NCBI GenBank assembly: GCA_018806915.1
Contig: JAGKQI010000103.1
Location: forward strand, 682,001-746,000
DNA length: 64,000 nucleotides
Reading direction: 5' to 3'
DNA from: Phytophthora colocasiae
Taxonomy: Eukaryota > Oomycota > Peronosporomycetes > Peronosporales > Peronosporaceae
In this document: positions 31,804 to 43,641 of the stretch, piece after piece
Layout of the letters: every line of letters starts with the position of its first letter
Position numbering within the stretch: the stretch's first letter is position 1
The notes under the pieces: model-generated
The model's input: the letters and a program-made list of their open reading frames with translations, nothing else
Databases searched by the model: none
Told to the model about the DNA's origin: nothing
Translations under genes and position numbers: made by a program

Positions 31804-32289
31804 ATGAACGTCTCTACCTCTCGTGCAATTATCCTCCACCCATTGGTTGCCCCCGTGGGTGGTGCCCTGTCGCCCGAAGCGCGCGTTGTGGCCGAGTGGC
31901 TGCGCTCCTTGGCCCCTGTTCGAACTGCTGCAGAGCCCAAGCGCTCGCTAAACCTCTTGGACTTTACGTGCGACGAGAATATCCACACAGTACTGAGTTT
32001 CTTGGACGGACCTTCACTTTGCTCTACTCGTAGCGTCTGTCGTTCGTGGTGCCGTATGAGCAACGACGACAAGCTGTGGCTCAATTTGTGTCTGCAGGAG
32101 TTTCACGTGTCCCCCGAACAGCTCACTAAACAGCCCGAGAGCTACCAGAAGCTCTACCAGTTCGCTTGTCGCTCCCTCAAGACGCTTCTTCGCGATTATG
32201 TGCATGAGCAATGCCTCACCAATCTACAGAACTCGCTGAGGATTCCTAGAGCTGCAGCTATGACGCTCATTGCGTCCCGCTCGGTGTGA
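31804..32289 (+). CDS. F-box protein
   Basis: A 161-aa protein, single exon, ATG at 31804. Residues about 50-95 fit an F-box: LLDFTCDENIHTVLSFLDG, then LCSTRSVCRSWCRMS and DDKLWLNLC. F-box proteins connect substrates to SCF ubiquitin ligases through Skp1. The rest is short and helical with no recognisable substrate-binding repeat, so the target is unknown. Confidence 0.75.
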   Translation: MNVSTSRAIILHPLVAPVGGALSPEARVVAEWLRSLAPVRTAAEPKRSLNLLDFTCDENIHTVLSFLDGPSLCSTRSVCRSWCRMSNDDKLWLNLCLQEFHVSPEQLTKQPESYQKLYQFACRSLKTLLRDYVHEQCLTNLQNSLRIPRAAAMTLIASRSV

Positions 32290-32426
32290 ACGTGGCTGCC
32301 ACGTCCGAAGCGAGCGTCTTGAGTCTCGCACCAACATTTCTAACAACATGATGCAAACAAAAGGGAACTATAATACACGACGAGATGTTCGACATGAAAT
32401 TGATCTTGAGCTTTTCGTTGCAGTGT

Positions 32427-34772
32427 CTACTCATCTTCGTCTGAAGAACTGACAACGAAGGAGTCCAGAGCGTGTGTAGCTATTAGATGGCGAGCTACAG
32501 CACGGAATTCCGCTTCTTGCTCAGCTGATAACGGCACGTGTTGGTGGGCGCTTATGTTATTCGCTGGTATTGTAGTCTGAACTGAGGCCGAACGCATTCG
32601 CTCTTTTTTCCTAGTTGACGTTCCTTCTGGCTCGATTCTCCTGTTATCGATAGCAACAGCATCACCTGCAGGCCTACCATGAGACGAAAGAGGGTGGTGC
32701 TGAGTCGCAAGTGCCTCTTTCAATCGGCTGTAGAGTCCAGTGACGTAGTCAAGCATTCCCTTCTCACTTTCAAAGTCGACGGCGTTGGGGTGTTTACAGT
32801 TGTCATTGCGAACAGTATCCACCAGTGAGCACAGAGCCGTGTACGAAGCAATGTGTACTGATGACACACCCTCTAGCGTTGGAGACTGTAGTGCTGCTCG
32901 AGCTGCTTCTAGTTCCCGTTCTAAATCTCCGATTCGAGCTTGGTATTCGCTCTAAACATCGCAAAACAAAAAACAATAATCCATACCTGGTATCCTGCGT
33001 AATAAACAAAAGCTACAACGTACGTGCAAAGCTGCTTCCCGGTTCTCGTGCATTATCTTCATGTCATTGAACACCTGATCAAGAAGCGACTTTTGTCGTC
33101 GCAAGCTGTTCCTGTCCTCACGTCCTTTAGCTCCTCGTTGAAGCTCCACTCGACGGCATTGAGCTGCAAACTTCAGTGTTGAAAGCGTCTCCGAAAGATT
33201 CTTCGACTGATCATCCACCGTCGCGATCAGCAGCAAGCGTCCTCGGCCGTTCATTAGTCGGCCTTGCAGTAACTTAGTAAGTTGCGAGTCTCGGAAACGA
33301 ATATGCGGTTGCCCCTGCTCATTCTCGACGGAATGCTGCCGTTTCTCCTGTAATCTGGCCAACACATTTGCAGAAGTCGATGCTGAAGCACTAGGTTTCG
33401 GCTGTGCTAAGGCAGCAATAACACCACCCAGTGCACTCAGCGAACGATTAATGAACTTTGCTTCACGGATTCGCTGTTCCTGTTTCGTACGTGTCGCTCG
33501 TAGGAAATGCAATGCCCCATCAACGCGCTCAGATCCAGCCAAGTCCACGAAAGAGATTGTCGATGCTTGCTTGACTTCTTCGTCACTGTTAGATTCATCA
33601 TGATCACTGTCATCTTCGCTAGAGGAATACCGGCTTCTCCGTCGTCGTTTTAACGATATTGTGAGAAGAGTGTGGCTTCTTGATGATGTTTTGTTCTTCG
33701 CAGTCGCAGCTAGAACCCTGTTGCGCACTGCCAGTTCCAATAGCGCATGGGCGTCTTGTATTGATGAAATCTCGTACTCGTTCAGATCTGAGACGTAGAA
33801 TGCTCCATCCTGCCCTTGCCGTACAGAAAGATCATTGTTCGTTCGACGTGTGTTGGATTTACTCCGTGAACTTGATCCGGAAATTGCCAAAAGATCTTGA
33901 ATCGTCTCGAGATAAATCTGTAAGAATGACAAGGTGACGACCGTCTTCCAACCTGCTTCCTCTCTGCTACCAGCGCCTTCCAACACTTGGGATAATGCAC
34001 GTGGTATTAATCCCTGTGCCTTTTCATCGTTGAAATCGCTTAACATGCCCATAGTAAACGTCTTCCCTGTGCCAGTTTGACCGTAAGCAACAACCGTCGC
34101 GTGTTGCACTTGTCCTTGTTTGTGGCACTGCAGTACATGACGGATTTGAGCTTCCACACACGAGTCGTACACGTCGCGTTGCCGTTTCCATGGCGGGAAG
34201 ATAAAGTCAAAGTCAAAGCTCCTTCGACCAGAGGTGCTACCAGAGCGCAACCCCTGCACATACAGACGCCGTGGTCTCTGTATCTGCGGTGGTGGTATCT
34301 TACCATCATAATTCGCTGAAAAGTCATACTCTCGGCATGCGGCGTACTCAAAGACTCCACGTTGAACAGTGCTCGAATAGTTGGATCCCCTTTCACTACT
34401 ACTGCTCTCGCTGGAGCCATGGCTGTCAGAACATCGAATCTCCTCATCCGCTCCAATTCCACTGGCAAATCGCCCTTTGGCCCGTTGACGCTTACGTGGG
34501 CGACACCGCACTGCCACAAGAACCGGCCGAACGCTGCTATCTTCGTCATTAAGTCTACCATCAAGTGAGTTGCGATCATCCTTCACTTCAACATTGATCT
34601 TGCGAATCTTACGCTTCACATCGCGTTTACTTGAGTGTCGAACTTGCGTCTTGGTCTCGTGTGGTACAGTTACAGCTCCTGGAGAATACACACTTGGTAG
34701 TGACGACGCAGAGGACACGGGAGACAACGAGGCCAAAGTGTGTATTCGAAGCAGCTCGTCCACCTTGGGCAT
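32427..34772 (-). CDS. Kinesin-like motor protein
   Basis: Two exons, 34772-33024 and 32951-32427, joined across a 72-bp intron (GTACGT...TTTAG) in phase 0, give 757 aa. The motor domain (about residues 83-530) contains VLVAVRCRPR, the P-loop GQTGTGKT (231-238), switch I SSRSHTLLTI, switch II DLAGSER, and a C-terminal SQLTKLLQ...LSETLSTLKFA segment. Insertions within the motor are long and charged, for example a Ser/Asp/Glu-rich insert before DLAGSER. Downstream is a short coiled coil (YQARIGDLERELEAARAAL) and an acidic C-terminus (SSSDEDE). It is an N-terminal-motor kinesin, but the subfamily is not clear. Confidence 0.9.
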
Positions 34773-34826
34773 TTTTATCTAATGAGTGAGGCTATAACTG
34801 TCCATACGGAGTCGTTGAAGTCGTTA

Positions 34827-37800
34827 TCAAATAGTATTGCCAGAATTGCCAATGCGTTCGATGTCCCACACACGCACTGAGCCATCCCAAGACCCGGAGT
34901 ATACAAGCGAATCCTTCATTTCCAGACAAGTGACTCCAGAAGAGTGCGATTGCCTTTCACGCAGACATGAACCCGAGTGCATATCCCAAACGCGCAGCCA
35001 TCCGTCCTCTCCAGCTGACACCAACTTCGTAAAATCACGTTGGAGACGTGCCACGGGGCCCACATGACCACGCAGTGTCAACCGCGGACCGCGTTGGACA
35101 TACCGAAGATCCCAAACGCGAACAAAACCATCAGCTGCGCCAGTACAAATTGTAGGATCCGCAGGTCCACCCAGACTCACACACTGTACAGGTCCACCAT
35201 GCCCATGTAACTCTTGCGTGGGTTGCATCGACCCATCCGCTTCTCGAAATGCCGTATCCCAAACCTTCACAACTCGATCATTTGCAGCAGTCACGAGTCT
35301 GGTACCTGAGACTTGAAGGTCACGTATTCCAGCTTGGTGAGCTTCCACATTCACCTTCAGCTTCGACACTGCCAAATCCCAGATCTGCAGCGTACGTCGA
35401 CGATATCCCAACGCCAAATCTTCGTCACTTGATAGTAACCGCAGACAGCTCACTCCTCCGTTGTCTGCGGGCTTCCCAGTCCCTTTGTGGCCACTCAGCA
35501 ATCCCACACTAGTCTCCTTTGTAGTATCCCAAAGACGAACAGTGCCGTCATCTGAGCCAGAAACTAAGAGAGAACGTCCACTTCCTAGTTGGTGGCCTAG
35601 TTCCATACACGTGATCGCATCTAAATGGCCTCGCATGACCACGCTCCGCTTGGATATTGACGCTCCATCGACCTCGCAGTCTTCAGTTGACGCCATTGTG
35701 TTGCTGCTGGTGTAAGATAAGGAGAAGAAAGCGAACATGTTCCGCTTCTTAGGTGTTGCACGAACGTCCCAAGCCCGTAGAGTGTGATCTCGAGAGCCCG
35801 AAACCAACGCATTACCACGCATCTGCAGCGTCACTACGGCGTCACTGTGGCCTTCAAGGGTTATCCCCTTCTCTTCTTCTGACGGACCAATGTCAACGAC
35901 GTTAACGCGGGCATCGGCCACTCCACAAGCTGCACGATCACCATCGGTAGCTAAACACAATACAGGGGACCCAGAGCTTGCCACAACTGCACTGGGAAAT
36001 ACCCCACTGGATCTTCTCCTGCGTGTGGGTGGAGTTCTACTCATCCAATCTGCTGCCTGGTTGCCATGAATCTCGAAGTTTCCTGGCTTTGCCTGGGAAG
36101 GCAAATACCCGGCAGGCATCTCTCGAACGGACATTTTGCGGCGAATCACAGTGTTCAAGTCATACTCGCGTGATAACACCGGACTTTCAGCAAAGACCCC
36201 GCCGGTGGATGAAGAAGGCCCCGTTCCGTTCATCTTTGGACGAGGCTCAATCTGAGAAGGAGCAGGGACTTGGCTGCTTGCTGCCTTTGCGATCCTCGAC
36301 TGTACCGCACCTTTGGGGGAAGAAGGTTTGATGTCTTTGGACATGTCTAGCGCCCGGTACACGTTTTCCGCGAGTTGTTTAAGCGTATCCAGTAAGTCTT
36401 GGCCTTTATGATACGTGGAGCACATGACTGTAACGAAGGTTAACACCTTCTGTAGCGGCACTTCGAAGTTGAGCATGTCGTACATGAGACTCCCAATAAC
36501 AGAGAAGAAAAGCTCGTCTCCTACAGTCTCAGAACCGTCTTCGTCGGATTCAGTTGGATTCGCTTGGTTCACAGCATCAATCTCACAGATGAACGCATGC
36601 TGCCATAGATCCAGTGACCGGCAAATGGGTAGTAGTCGCAGAGGCGTCACAAGATATTCCTTCTTGGCTGTAGCATAGAGCACAGTCAAAGCTTGTGAGA
36701 TACAATTACTCCTCGTTTTGGCAAGCATCTTACCAAATCCAATGCCGCTGTGTTTATCCTCCACGTAATGGTAGTACTGATGAGCAACCTGAAGGACACC
36801 TCGAGCTGTAGAGTAGTCTTCGTGGATCGTGCACTGTTTCATCAGCGCGGACGTTAACCGCGCGAGCAATCGGAACCCAGCAGCACCAATACAACTCCCA
36901 GAGCCTTTCGGGTTGTACCATGCAGATGAACTCTTGGTACCGCTCGCTTTTGGAGACCCATTGATACTCTCAACGTATTGATTGCTGGGCTGCATCAGGA
37001 TCAAAACAAATAAATCACGTGCGTGCCCACTCTTAAAGTATGCCTCACAAGCCTGAATGACAAGATAGTTGTGTCAGTGAGAATCTCAGGATACCATATA
37101 GTCATAATGCATACCCGAATCTCTTCTTGCGTCACCGAGTCATCCGACGTGAACACTGCCGTCAAGCACTTGTGGAGCATTTGTTCGATCCGTTCATCCT
37201 CCGAGGACAGGAAACGTCCACCAGGTCCAGCTGAACCTGCCAAAGCCGCCGCGACCGTGTTGTCCAAATGAATTCGGTATTGATTCACTTGGTGGGCATT
37301 TTTCAGTAAATGAGCATTCGCTTTCAGTAGATTTGGCTCCACTCCAATTTTTCGAGCAAGAATCTCGTGGTTCAGTGCTGAATGAGACGAAGTATTTGCA
37401 AAGTAGTCATCCGGTCCAAGGGCAAATGGATCCCACAGACGAGTTTCCTCTTCAGCTAATAGTTTCTCAATATTCTCGCTCAAATTCTTGGCCATTTCCT
37501 TGTCAGCCAATCCGAATTCTCCTTTAAACGATGGAGAAGTTGTCCTGGAAGATACTTGCGCGTTTTCTTCTTCTTCACGCTTGCTATCGGTACAATGTTC
37601 GGTATTGGTGTTTTCGATCACTAGCACTGGGATATCTGTCCTTGCTGGCCCCGTATCAAGGAACGAACGCTGGCTCTTAGACGACGTCAATGCTCGGATA
37701 GATTGAGACCGCTGCATGTCGTTGGGTCCTCGACAGAGTGTTAGATACACGGAATGGAATACACTGAGCTCAGCAGAGCTGTGACTCTCGAGAAACGCCT

Positions 37801-40184
37801 GAAATGCCTGCGTGCAGAACAGACGAGTCACCAGCGGAACCACTTCAGTGTCTGTCAATTCATTCTCGAAAAAACGGCGCTTGTTAAAGACAGGAAGTTT
37901 CTGATTCACGAAGAATAGGCACTCTCGATATCCTCTCACAAGGGATGAAAGGAAGCAAACAAACTCCATCCGAACGTGCTTTTCAGTGTCTGCTTTCCAC
38001 TCAATAGCCGCGCGATCGTCGGTGTCAATATCTTCTTTCGCGACGTCTGTGTTGTCATCTTCCTCTTCTGTGCTGGCGCGGGATTCTCGTCGGCGAACCT
38101 CCATTTCTCCAAATAATGGCGGATATAAAATGGTCCTCAGTCGATGTTGGAGGGCAGCAGCCAACTTGTGCGGCAAAACGGGTCCACCAGCTTCTTGCAA
38201 CTGAATTGTCCCTTGATCGATGTCAACAACCACAAGATGTTCTGGCCGGCCATTTTCAATCAAACTTTGAAGCCAATCGGTGTGAACCCCCAGGATATAG
38301 GGAAGAGGGGCCTGTAGATACTCGGAAAGCACTCGAGGCAAAATAGGCACGTACGGATGCTGCCATCGGAACGGATATATCAGCGCACAGAGACCCTCAG
38401 CCACTGGGCACAGTAGAGACTGCTGTGTGGAGTGGATAAGGATCCGGTACTCACAGAGAACAAGTGTCACGAGATAAATGATAGTCTTGATGTCGAAAAG
38501 CTGGAAAATTGGCTCAAGGGAGTACACGAGCGGCTGAAAGCCTTGCTGGATAGCGATAAAGCTTCTGGCTTTAGGGGAGGCCTGTCCTCCTTGAGCTGAT
38601 ACAGCACGTCGAAGTTCTGGTCGAATAGGTTCCTTCATCATGTAAATAGACGTCATGGACGGCATCATTAGCAGTACTTTCAAGTCGTGGACAGCAAACT
38701 GAACGCCAAAAACTCCACGAACTGGGAGCGTAATTTCGTGACAGAGGCTGGAAAGTTGCTTCTGTGTGGCTGCTAGCAAATCTTTCTCGTCTCTGATTCT
38801 TTCGCCATTTCTGTTCCACCCTGCATTTGCTGCCATCCAAGTGTGTGCCACAGCGAGAAGGCACGTTGTCACCTCTTGTATTAGCGGGATTCGAGTCAAA
38901 AATGCCACACACGTCGCATGCCATTCGTTCTCTTCAGAACCTGGTCGACGATGATACACCACGAGACACACAACATAACACCTGCACAAACCATCGTCGC
39001 CACCAACTAAAACGAAAGAAAACTGTCTGCTCTGTGGTCGTTCAACTTGGGTGATGATTTCTGGTCCTCCAGAGAAGCAAAACCACTCCACTTTAGTTGG
39101 CAAAGGGAAATCCGGTCGATCTGTTGCTGGATACCGAAAGCGTACGTGAGCCTCGTCCAAGTTCGTTGGAATGCCACTGATAGCCGTAGACCCCACTACA
39201 ATAACATAGTCGATGACACCAGACGCAAGAGGAATCGTAGCATCGGCAGACTCAGGAATGTCCACTCGCAAGTGTTTCGACACTGGAGATGCCGACGAAA
39301 TCTCTGTTGCAGGGGATGCCGGCAACGCAGCAACTCGTCTTCTCTCAGGACTCTGTGAAACTGGAACTGGTACTCCATTCGGTACAAAGCACAATGAAAC
39401 TCGCAGCGCAGTACGAAGTGCAGAGGATGACCCCTTCGGGACTAGAGGATACCACTGCTCCACTTCCTGTCCTTCTGGAAGTCGACTGAGTGGTAAAGTT
39501 ACTGCCCATATTTGCAAAATTAAGTCCAAATTACAGAGCTATCGTCAATTAATGAGTACTCCTCACCTTTTCCAATGAACCCAGGACATACACTAATATC
39601 GCCTTGCAGTGGTAATTTTTTATGTGGTTCACTGCTCGCTCGATCCACACAGAAAAGCTCCAAATCGTCGCTTGAACTCACTTTATCCATGAAAAATTCC
39701 TGCAGCATCACAATTTCAGTCACCAACTCAATCTATTGCCAGCTAAAACAACGCACTTCATCCCAGCAGATCGCGCTGGCCCAAGGTCTCGATTCCGTTG
39801 CAAAAATACCCGAATGTGTCGCCCGCAATAGCACACAGATCATGTCCGGTACGGCCTCATGCTGCGCCTTGCCGTGTGCATGTGGAGACGGTCTCCAGCC
39901 AGGGAAATGTAGCCATGAGGAGGTCGCTAACGTGCCGTTCTCGACAACTTTCGGTGTCGGGAGGTCGATCGCTTGCAAAACTGTCAAAAATGCACTTTTA
40001 GGTGTGAAAAAAATGGATTTAATTCATAGCTGATGCGGTAATTCTTACCTCGAACTCGCAGTGGGCCGACAACCACTTGACCTGGCTTAGCCGCAGCCTT
40101 CTCGGACGCGCTGGCTAGTGCGGCACGTGTGGGGGATAGAGACGGAGACGAACAGGGAGCGCTGATGAGCGTGACCCCGCTCAT
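34827..40184 (-). CDS. C2-DENN-WD40 protein (SCD1-like Rab regulator)
   Basis: Five exons join in frame to 1701 aa: 40184-40049, 39980-39757, 39699-39567, 39501-37115 and 37052-34827, with introns of 57-68 bp. The first exons encode a C2 domain (VVVGPLRVRVLQAIDLP, ICWDEEFFMDK, DDLELFCVDR, ending near LRVSLCF, about residues 36-170). The centre carries uDENN, cDENN and dDENN regions. The last ~400 residues form at least seven WD40 repeats with the usual ends (LRAWD, VRLWD, LQIWD, VKVWD, VRVWD, LRVWD, VRVWD). DENN plus C-terminal WD40 is the plan of plant SCD1, which regulates Rab GTPases in clathrin-linked traffic. The N-terminal C2 domain would add membrane targeting. The splice sites are my reading and need cDNA support. 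Confidence 0.82.
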
Positions 40185-40754
40185 AGCGCGGCGGAGCTGA
40201 AAATTGGTCAAGACGCTTCGAGAGGTAGGAGTAACTTGAAGTCAGTATGGTGAAATACGTACCTAAGAGAGATGGTATATGATCCCTTCAATACCAGACG
40301 TTTGTATTAAGCATGCATGGATACATTAGCATATCACGCCTACCAATAGTTCCATCAGCTGCAATATAGGACAAGTGCGTCGTGATCCACCATACATTGC
40401 GTACAAGGTCACTAAATTTCCTCCCATGCGTCCAGAAAGGGAACGACATCCTGGATAACGATCCTCAAAACCTATGACGCGAACGCTCTGCAGTATATCT
40501 ATTGCACGACATTGTACGATCAGAAGCGCTCCTAGCATATACCTGTCACGGACCAAATATTTACCACTAAATGGGCTGCAACACATTGTAGCAAGTTCAA
40601 TTCGCTGTTGTCCGTCTAGAAGAAACACCAGCATTTGGAACTCGCCCGACACTTCAACATAGTGCAGATCATTGGCCACGTACCCCAGAGCCAATCAAAT
40701 CCATCCAAAGCGAAGCCATGTGAGCCATCCAATCGTCACTTTGCAATTAGAATC
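40185..40754. other. Divergent intergenic region with an uncertain minus-strand ORF
   Basis: This separates the C2-DENN-WD40 and ankyrin starts. A 122-codon minus-strand frame (40694-40326) begins without ATG and is preceded by a stop. It encodes a plausible-looking globular segment (FQMLVFLLDGQQRIEL, LVRDRYMLGALLIVQC) of no recognised family. It could be a small gene with an unseen 5' exon. It could also be an upstream exon of the C2-DENN gene, because a GTAGGC donor and a TTTTCAG acceptor near 40195 would keep the frame. It may also be chance. Confidence 0.3.
40736..40748 (+). promoter_or_regulatory. Candidate initiator element of the ankyrin gene
   Basis: TCACTTTGCAATT fits the oomycete initiator consensus with one mismatch. 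It ends 6 bp before the ATG at 40755, which would imply a very short 5' UTR. Confidence 0.35.
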
Positions 40755-41771
40755 ATGGCCGGAGGAGACGAATTATCAGTGGCGACGCTCTCGCTCGGGG
40801 ACGAAGGCGTTCAGGTGGACGAGAAGCTGGATGCGGTGCGCCAGAGCGTGATTGCAGGCGATGTGGAGCAGTTCCTGACGACTGCGGGCGACATCGGAGA
40901 CAAGTCGCCACTTGTGTACCTTATGGACTGGCTGCACACTTGGCAACAGGAGTACGAGGCCTTTGTGCACGTCCTGGGCGTCCAGGAGGAGGCTGAAGAT
41001 GGACAGGAACCAACCGAGACTGAGAAGGACTTAGCTGAGATGGAGGCTGAGGCCGAACAGCTCATGAAGGGCTTTGGCAAGGTGGCGACAGCGCTTTTGC
41101 AACGTCTGAGTATCAAGAACCCGGACAGCGTAGTGGACCGCCACGGCTGGACGCTGCTGATGCAGGCGGCTAACTCGGGGCTTTATGAGCTTACAGAGGA
41201 GCTGGTTGCTCGCAAGGCGGACGTGAACTATGGTGGCACCGCCAAGGATGTCTCCAACCCGCTCTACTTGGCTGTCGAATCAGAGCATACTGCTGTGGCC
41301 TTGCTGCTGCTCAAGAACGGAGCCATCGAGTCAGCTATTAAGCTCGTTACGACACCCTCAGTGGGTGCGGAAGGTGACGAGGATGATGATGCAGAAGATG
41401 ATGACTGTGCGCTGTTCCAGGCCTGTCGCTTCGGTCACCTCAGCGTGATCAAGGAGATGCTTGCACTGGGTGTGGACATTAACTTTGCTCTGCCCTCGAC
41501 GGGTGATCGCGCTCTACACGTCGCTGTGATGTTTGAGATGCAGGAGGTTGTAGATCTGCTGGCCAGGAGCGACAAGATCGACCTGAACGCCTTAAACGAG
41601 AGCGGCCAGACGTGCCTCTTTGGCTGCTCCGGTGTTGAAATCGTCAAGCTGCTCGTGACCAAGGGAGTGGATCCCAAGATTAAGGACATCGATGGCGAGA
41701 CGGCGTATTCGATGGCTGACGCTCTTGGCGACGAAGAAGTGGCCGAGTATTTGAAGACCGTGACTCAGTAA
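40755..41771 (+). CDS. Ankyrin-repeat protein
   Basis: A 338-aa protein from the ATG at 40755; the frame extends upstream without ATG. Residues 1-125 are helical and acidic (a VQEEAEDGQEPTETEKDL linker). From about 128 to 330 there are around five ankyrin-type repeats (DRHGWTLLMQAANSGLYEL, NPLYLAVESEHTAVALLLL, CALFQACRFGHLSVIKEML, DRALHVAVMFEMQEVVDLL, GETAYSMADALGDEEVAEYL). An acidic insert (GDEDDDAEDDD) lies between the second and third. Ankyrin repeats mediate protein binding. No catalytic domain is present, so the partner is unknown. The terminator region overlaps the 3' flank of the convergent MurL-like gene, 88 bp away. Confidence 0.85.
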   Translation: MAGGDELSVATLSLGDEGVQVDEKLDAVRQSVIAGDVEQFLTTAGDIGDKSPLVYLMDWLHTWQQEYEAFVHVLGVQEEAEDGQEPTETEKDLAEMEAEAEQLMKGFGKVATALLQRLSIKNPDSVVDRHGWTLLMQAANSGLYELTEELVARKADVNYGGTAKDVSNPLYLAVESEHTAVALLLLKNGAIESAIKLVTTPSVGAEGDEDDDAEDDDCALFQACRFGHLSVIKEMLALGVDINFALPSTGDRALHVAVMFEMQEVVDLLARSDKIDLNALNESGQTCLFGCSGVEIVKLLVTKGVDPKIKDIDGETAYSMADALGDEEVAEYLKTVTQ

Positions 41772-41859
41772 TTTTGTATTATCTTCTTTCGAGCTCATAT
41801 CACCACAAATGTCAATATAGACTTTTTGTCAAGATTGTTTGGCGTCGTGACTCGTCACA

Positions 41860-43462
41860 TTAAGCTCCCATCAAAATGGGCTGGCGCAAGACAGGCTCCA
41901 AGAATTCTGGCAGTAGGTGCTCGCTGTTGTAGTCTTCCAATAGATGCATGAGCTTGGCTCCCTTTTGGCGGATCTCAATTGTGTGGGTCTTCAAAAATGT
42001 GGTGTGTCCATGGGTTTGTAAAGCCAAATACAGGGATAGCCACGTCTCACAAGCTGTACCAACGCATTCCATTGGCTTCACACCTTCCTCGTCCAGTAGC
42101 GACAGGAATTCGGAGAAAATTGTCTCTTTCTCAAACAGATTTTCACCAAAGATCTCGACAAGCTGGGCTTCCGAGCACCATGCACTCATGAGGATGAATA
42201 CAAACGCACACTTGGCGCATTTGCAGCACCACTTGTCGCCGTCAGGGGCCTCATTACAGCTCAAAAATACAGGGAGGAAATTCTCGGAGCTATCCAGCGA
42301 GCGACTCGCAAAAGTGCGCGCGATCTGCACCTCCCACAAGTGCTGCAACGCCGAGAAGTAGTGTAAATCTTCTACGAGGTACTTGCGAATGTACGCATGG
42401 GCACGCGTTTCAAAGTCAAAACTCTTGTCGTACTGGTGGTTCACTGGACGTCCCTCATGCACAACGTTGTTGCCGTAGTTGGCGCTACGCTCGTTACCCA
42501 CTGCAATATGGGTGAAGCCGCCCAAAATGGCTGTGAGCACGCTGTCAAAGGCCACCAGAGCTGCCCATGGATGACCTGCAGGCTGGTAACGCGTACCTGC
42601 GACTTCGCTCTCCCACGTCTTATCATCCATGTTGTGCTCAAAGCGGAAAGCAGAAATCTTGGTGCGGTTCTGCGTCATGTCGACGATCTCTTTGAAACGC
42701 CAATTGCGGTCAAATTCCTGTGGGCGATCGCCTACGTGCAGCCACGCACAGGGCGTGTCACTGGAGGAAAGCAATTGGTACACTACAAGCGAATCCTTAC
42801 CACCTCCCCTGCAAGTTGACGACATAGTCGAGTTAAAACAACAAAACAATCATCCACTTTTCACAAACCAACTCACAAAGGGACCAAAACTTTGGGCTCC
42901 AGCATCCTGTCCGATAGCACTCGAAGAGATCCAGTAGCTGGCGCATCCATAATAATGTGCAGACGATCACGATCTAATCCGTGTAAATACAGATACTCGC
43001 TCAACACGTTCTGGTAGAACTCTTCCCAAAAGTGCACCTGCAATGTCAAATGTTCGTTGTCAGCTATGGGTTAGTAGTTTAAAGAATGTTGAAGTCTCTA
43101 ACCTGCTCCGGGTCGAGATATCCCGCCTGGATCCGGATGTACTTGCAGTTGTATCCCATCCAAAACCATGGCAAAACACAGAGTCCTATATGCAGCAACG
43201 CATTGCGTACAACCGGTGACGTTTCGTCGATGTCTTGCAATTCACCAGCCAAGCTCATCGTGGCCTGGAAGCGACGGCCACCGCAGAAATGGAACTGGAA
43301 TGTGGCAATTCGCGATTTTGCATCGAACTGGATGCTCTCAAAGGTGAGGAAAGGCTCAGCCTGCTCCAGCATCTCCAGGCCCAGCCCTGTGTCATCATTC
43401 TCGCAATCAGATTCAGCTTCGTAGTAGTAGGAATTGGGCGATTGCGTCGTGCGTGGGGCCAT
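41860..43462 (-). CDS. MurL-like PP-loop ATPase family protein
   Basis: Three exons, 43462-43103, 43037-42877 and 42808-41860, with introns of 65 and 68 bp, give 489 aa. The ATP-pyrophosphatase loop LGGGKDSLV (about 174-182) is assembled across the second intron. Downstream are the pattern NERSANYGN, VNHQYDKSFDFE, LPVFLSCNEAP, a paired KWCCKCAKCAFVF motif and LVEIFGENL, all in the order I recognise from bacterial MurL, which epimerises UDP-MurNAc-L-Ala-L-Glu. The N-terminal exon carries HIGLCVLPWFWMGY and IRIQAGYLDPEQ, also as in that family. Oomycetes have no murein, so the substrate here is probably different or unknown. A prokaryotic origin by transfer is possible; the introns show it is a settled nuclear gene. 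Confidence 0.7.
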
Positions 43463-43641
43463 GGAAGGAGGAGCAGCTCAATTCTCGTACAAGTTCTATA
43501 GGAATAAAAACTACCGGTAGGAGCGGAGGCGAACTGAGATTGCGGTACAATCTGCAATTGGCTGATACTTCAACTAAGATGGATGCTGATTGGCTGCAAT
43601 GTTTTTTAATCTGTGAATTGTGATATCATCTGATAAAGGGT

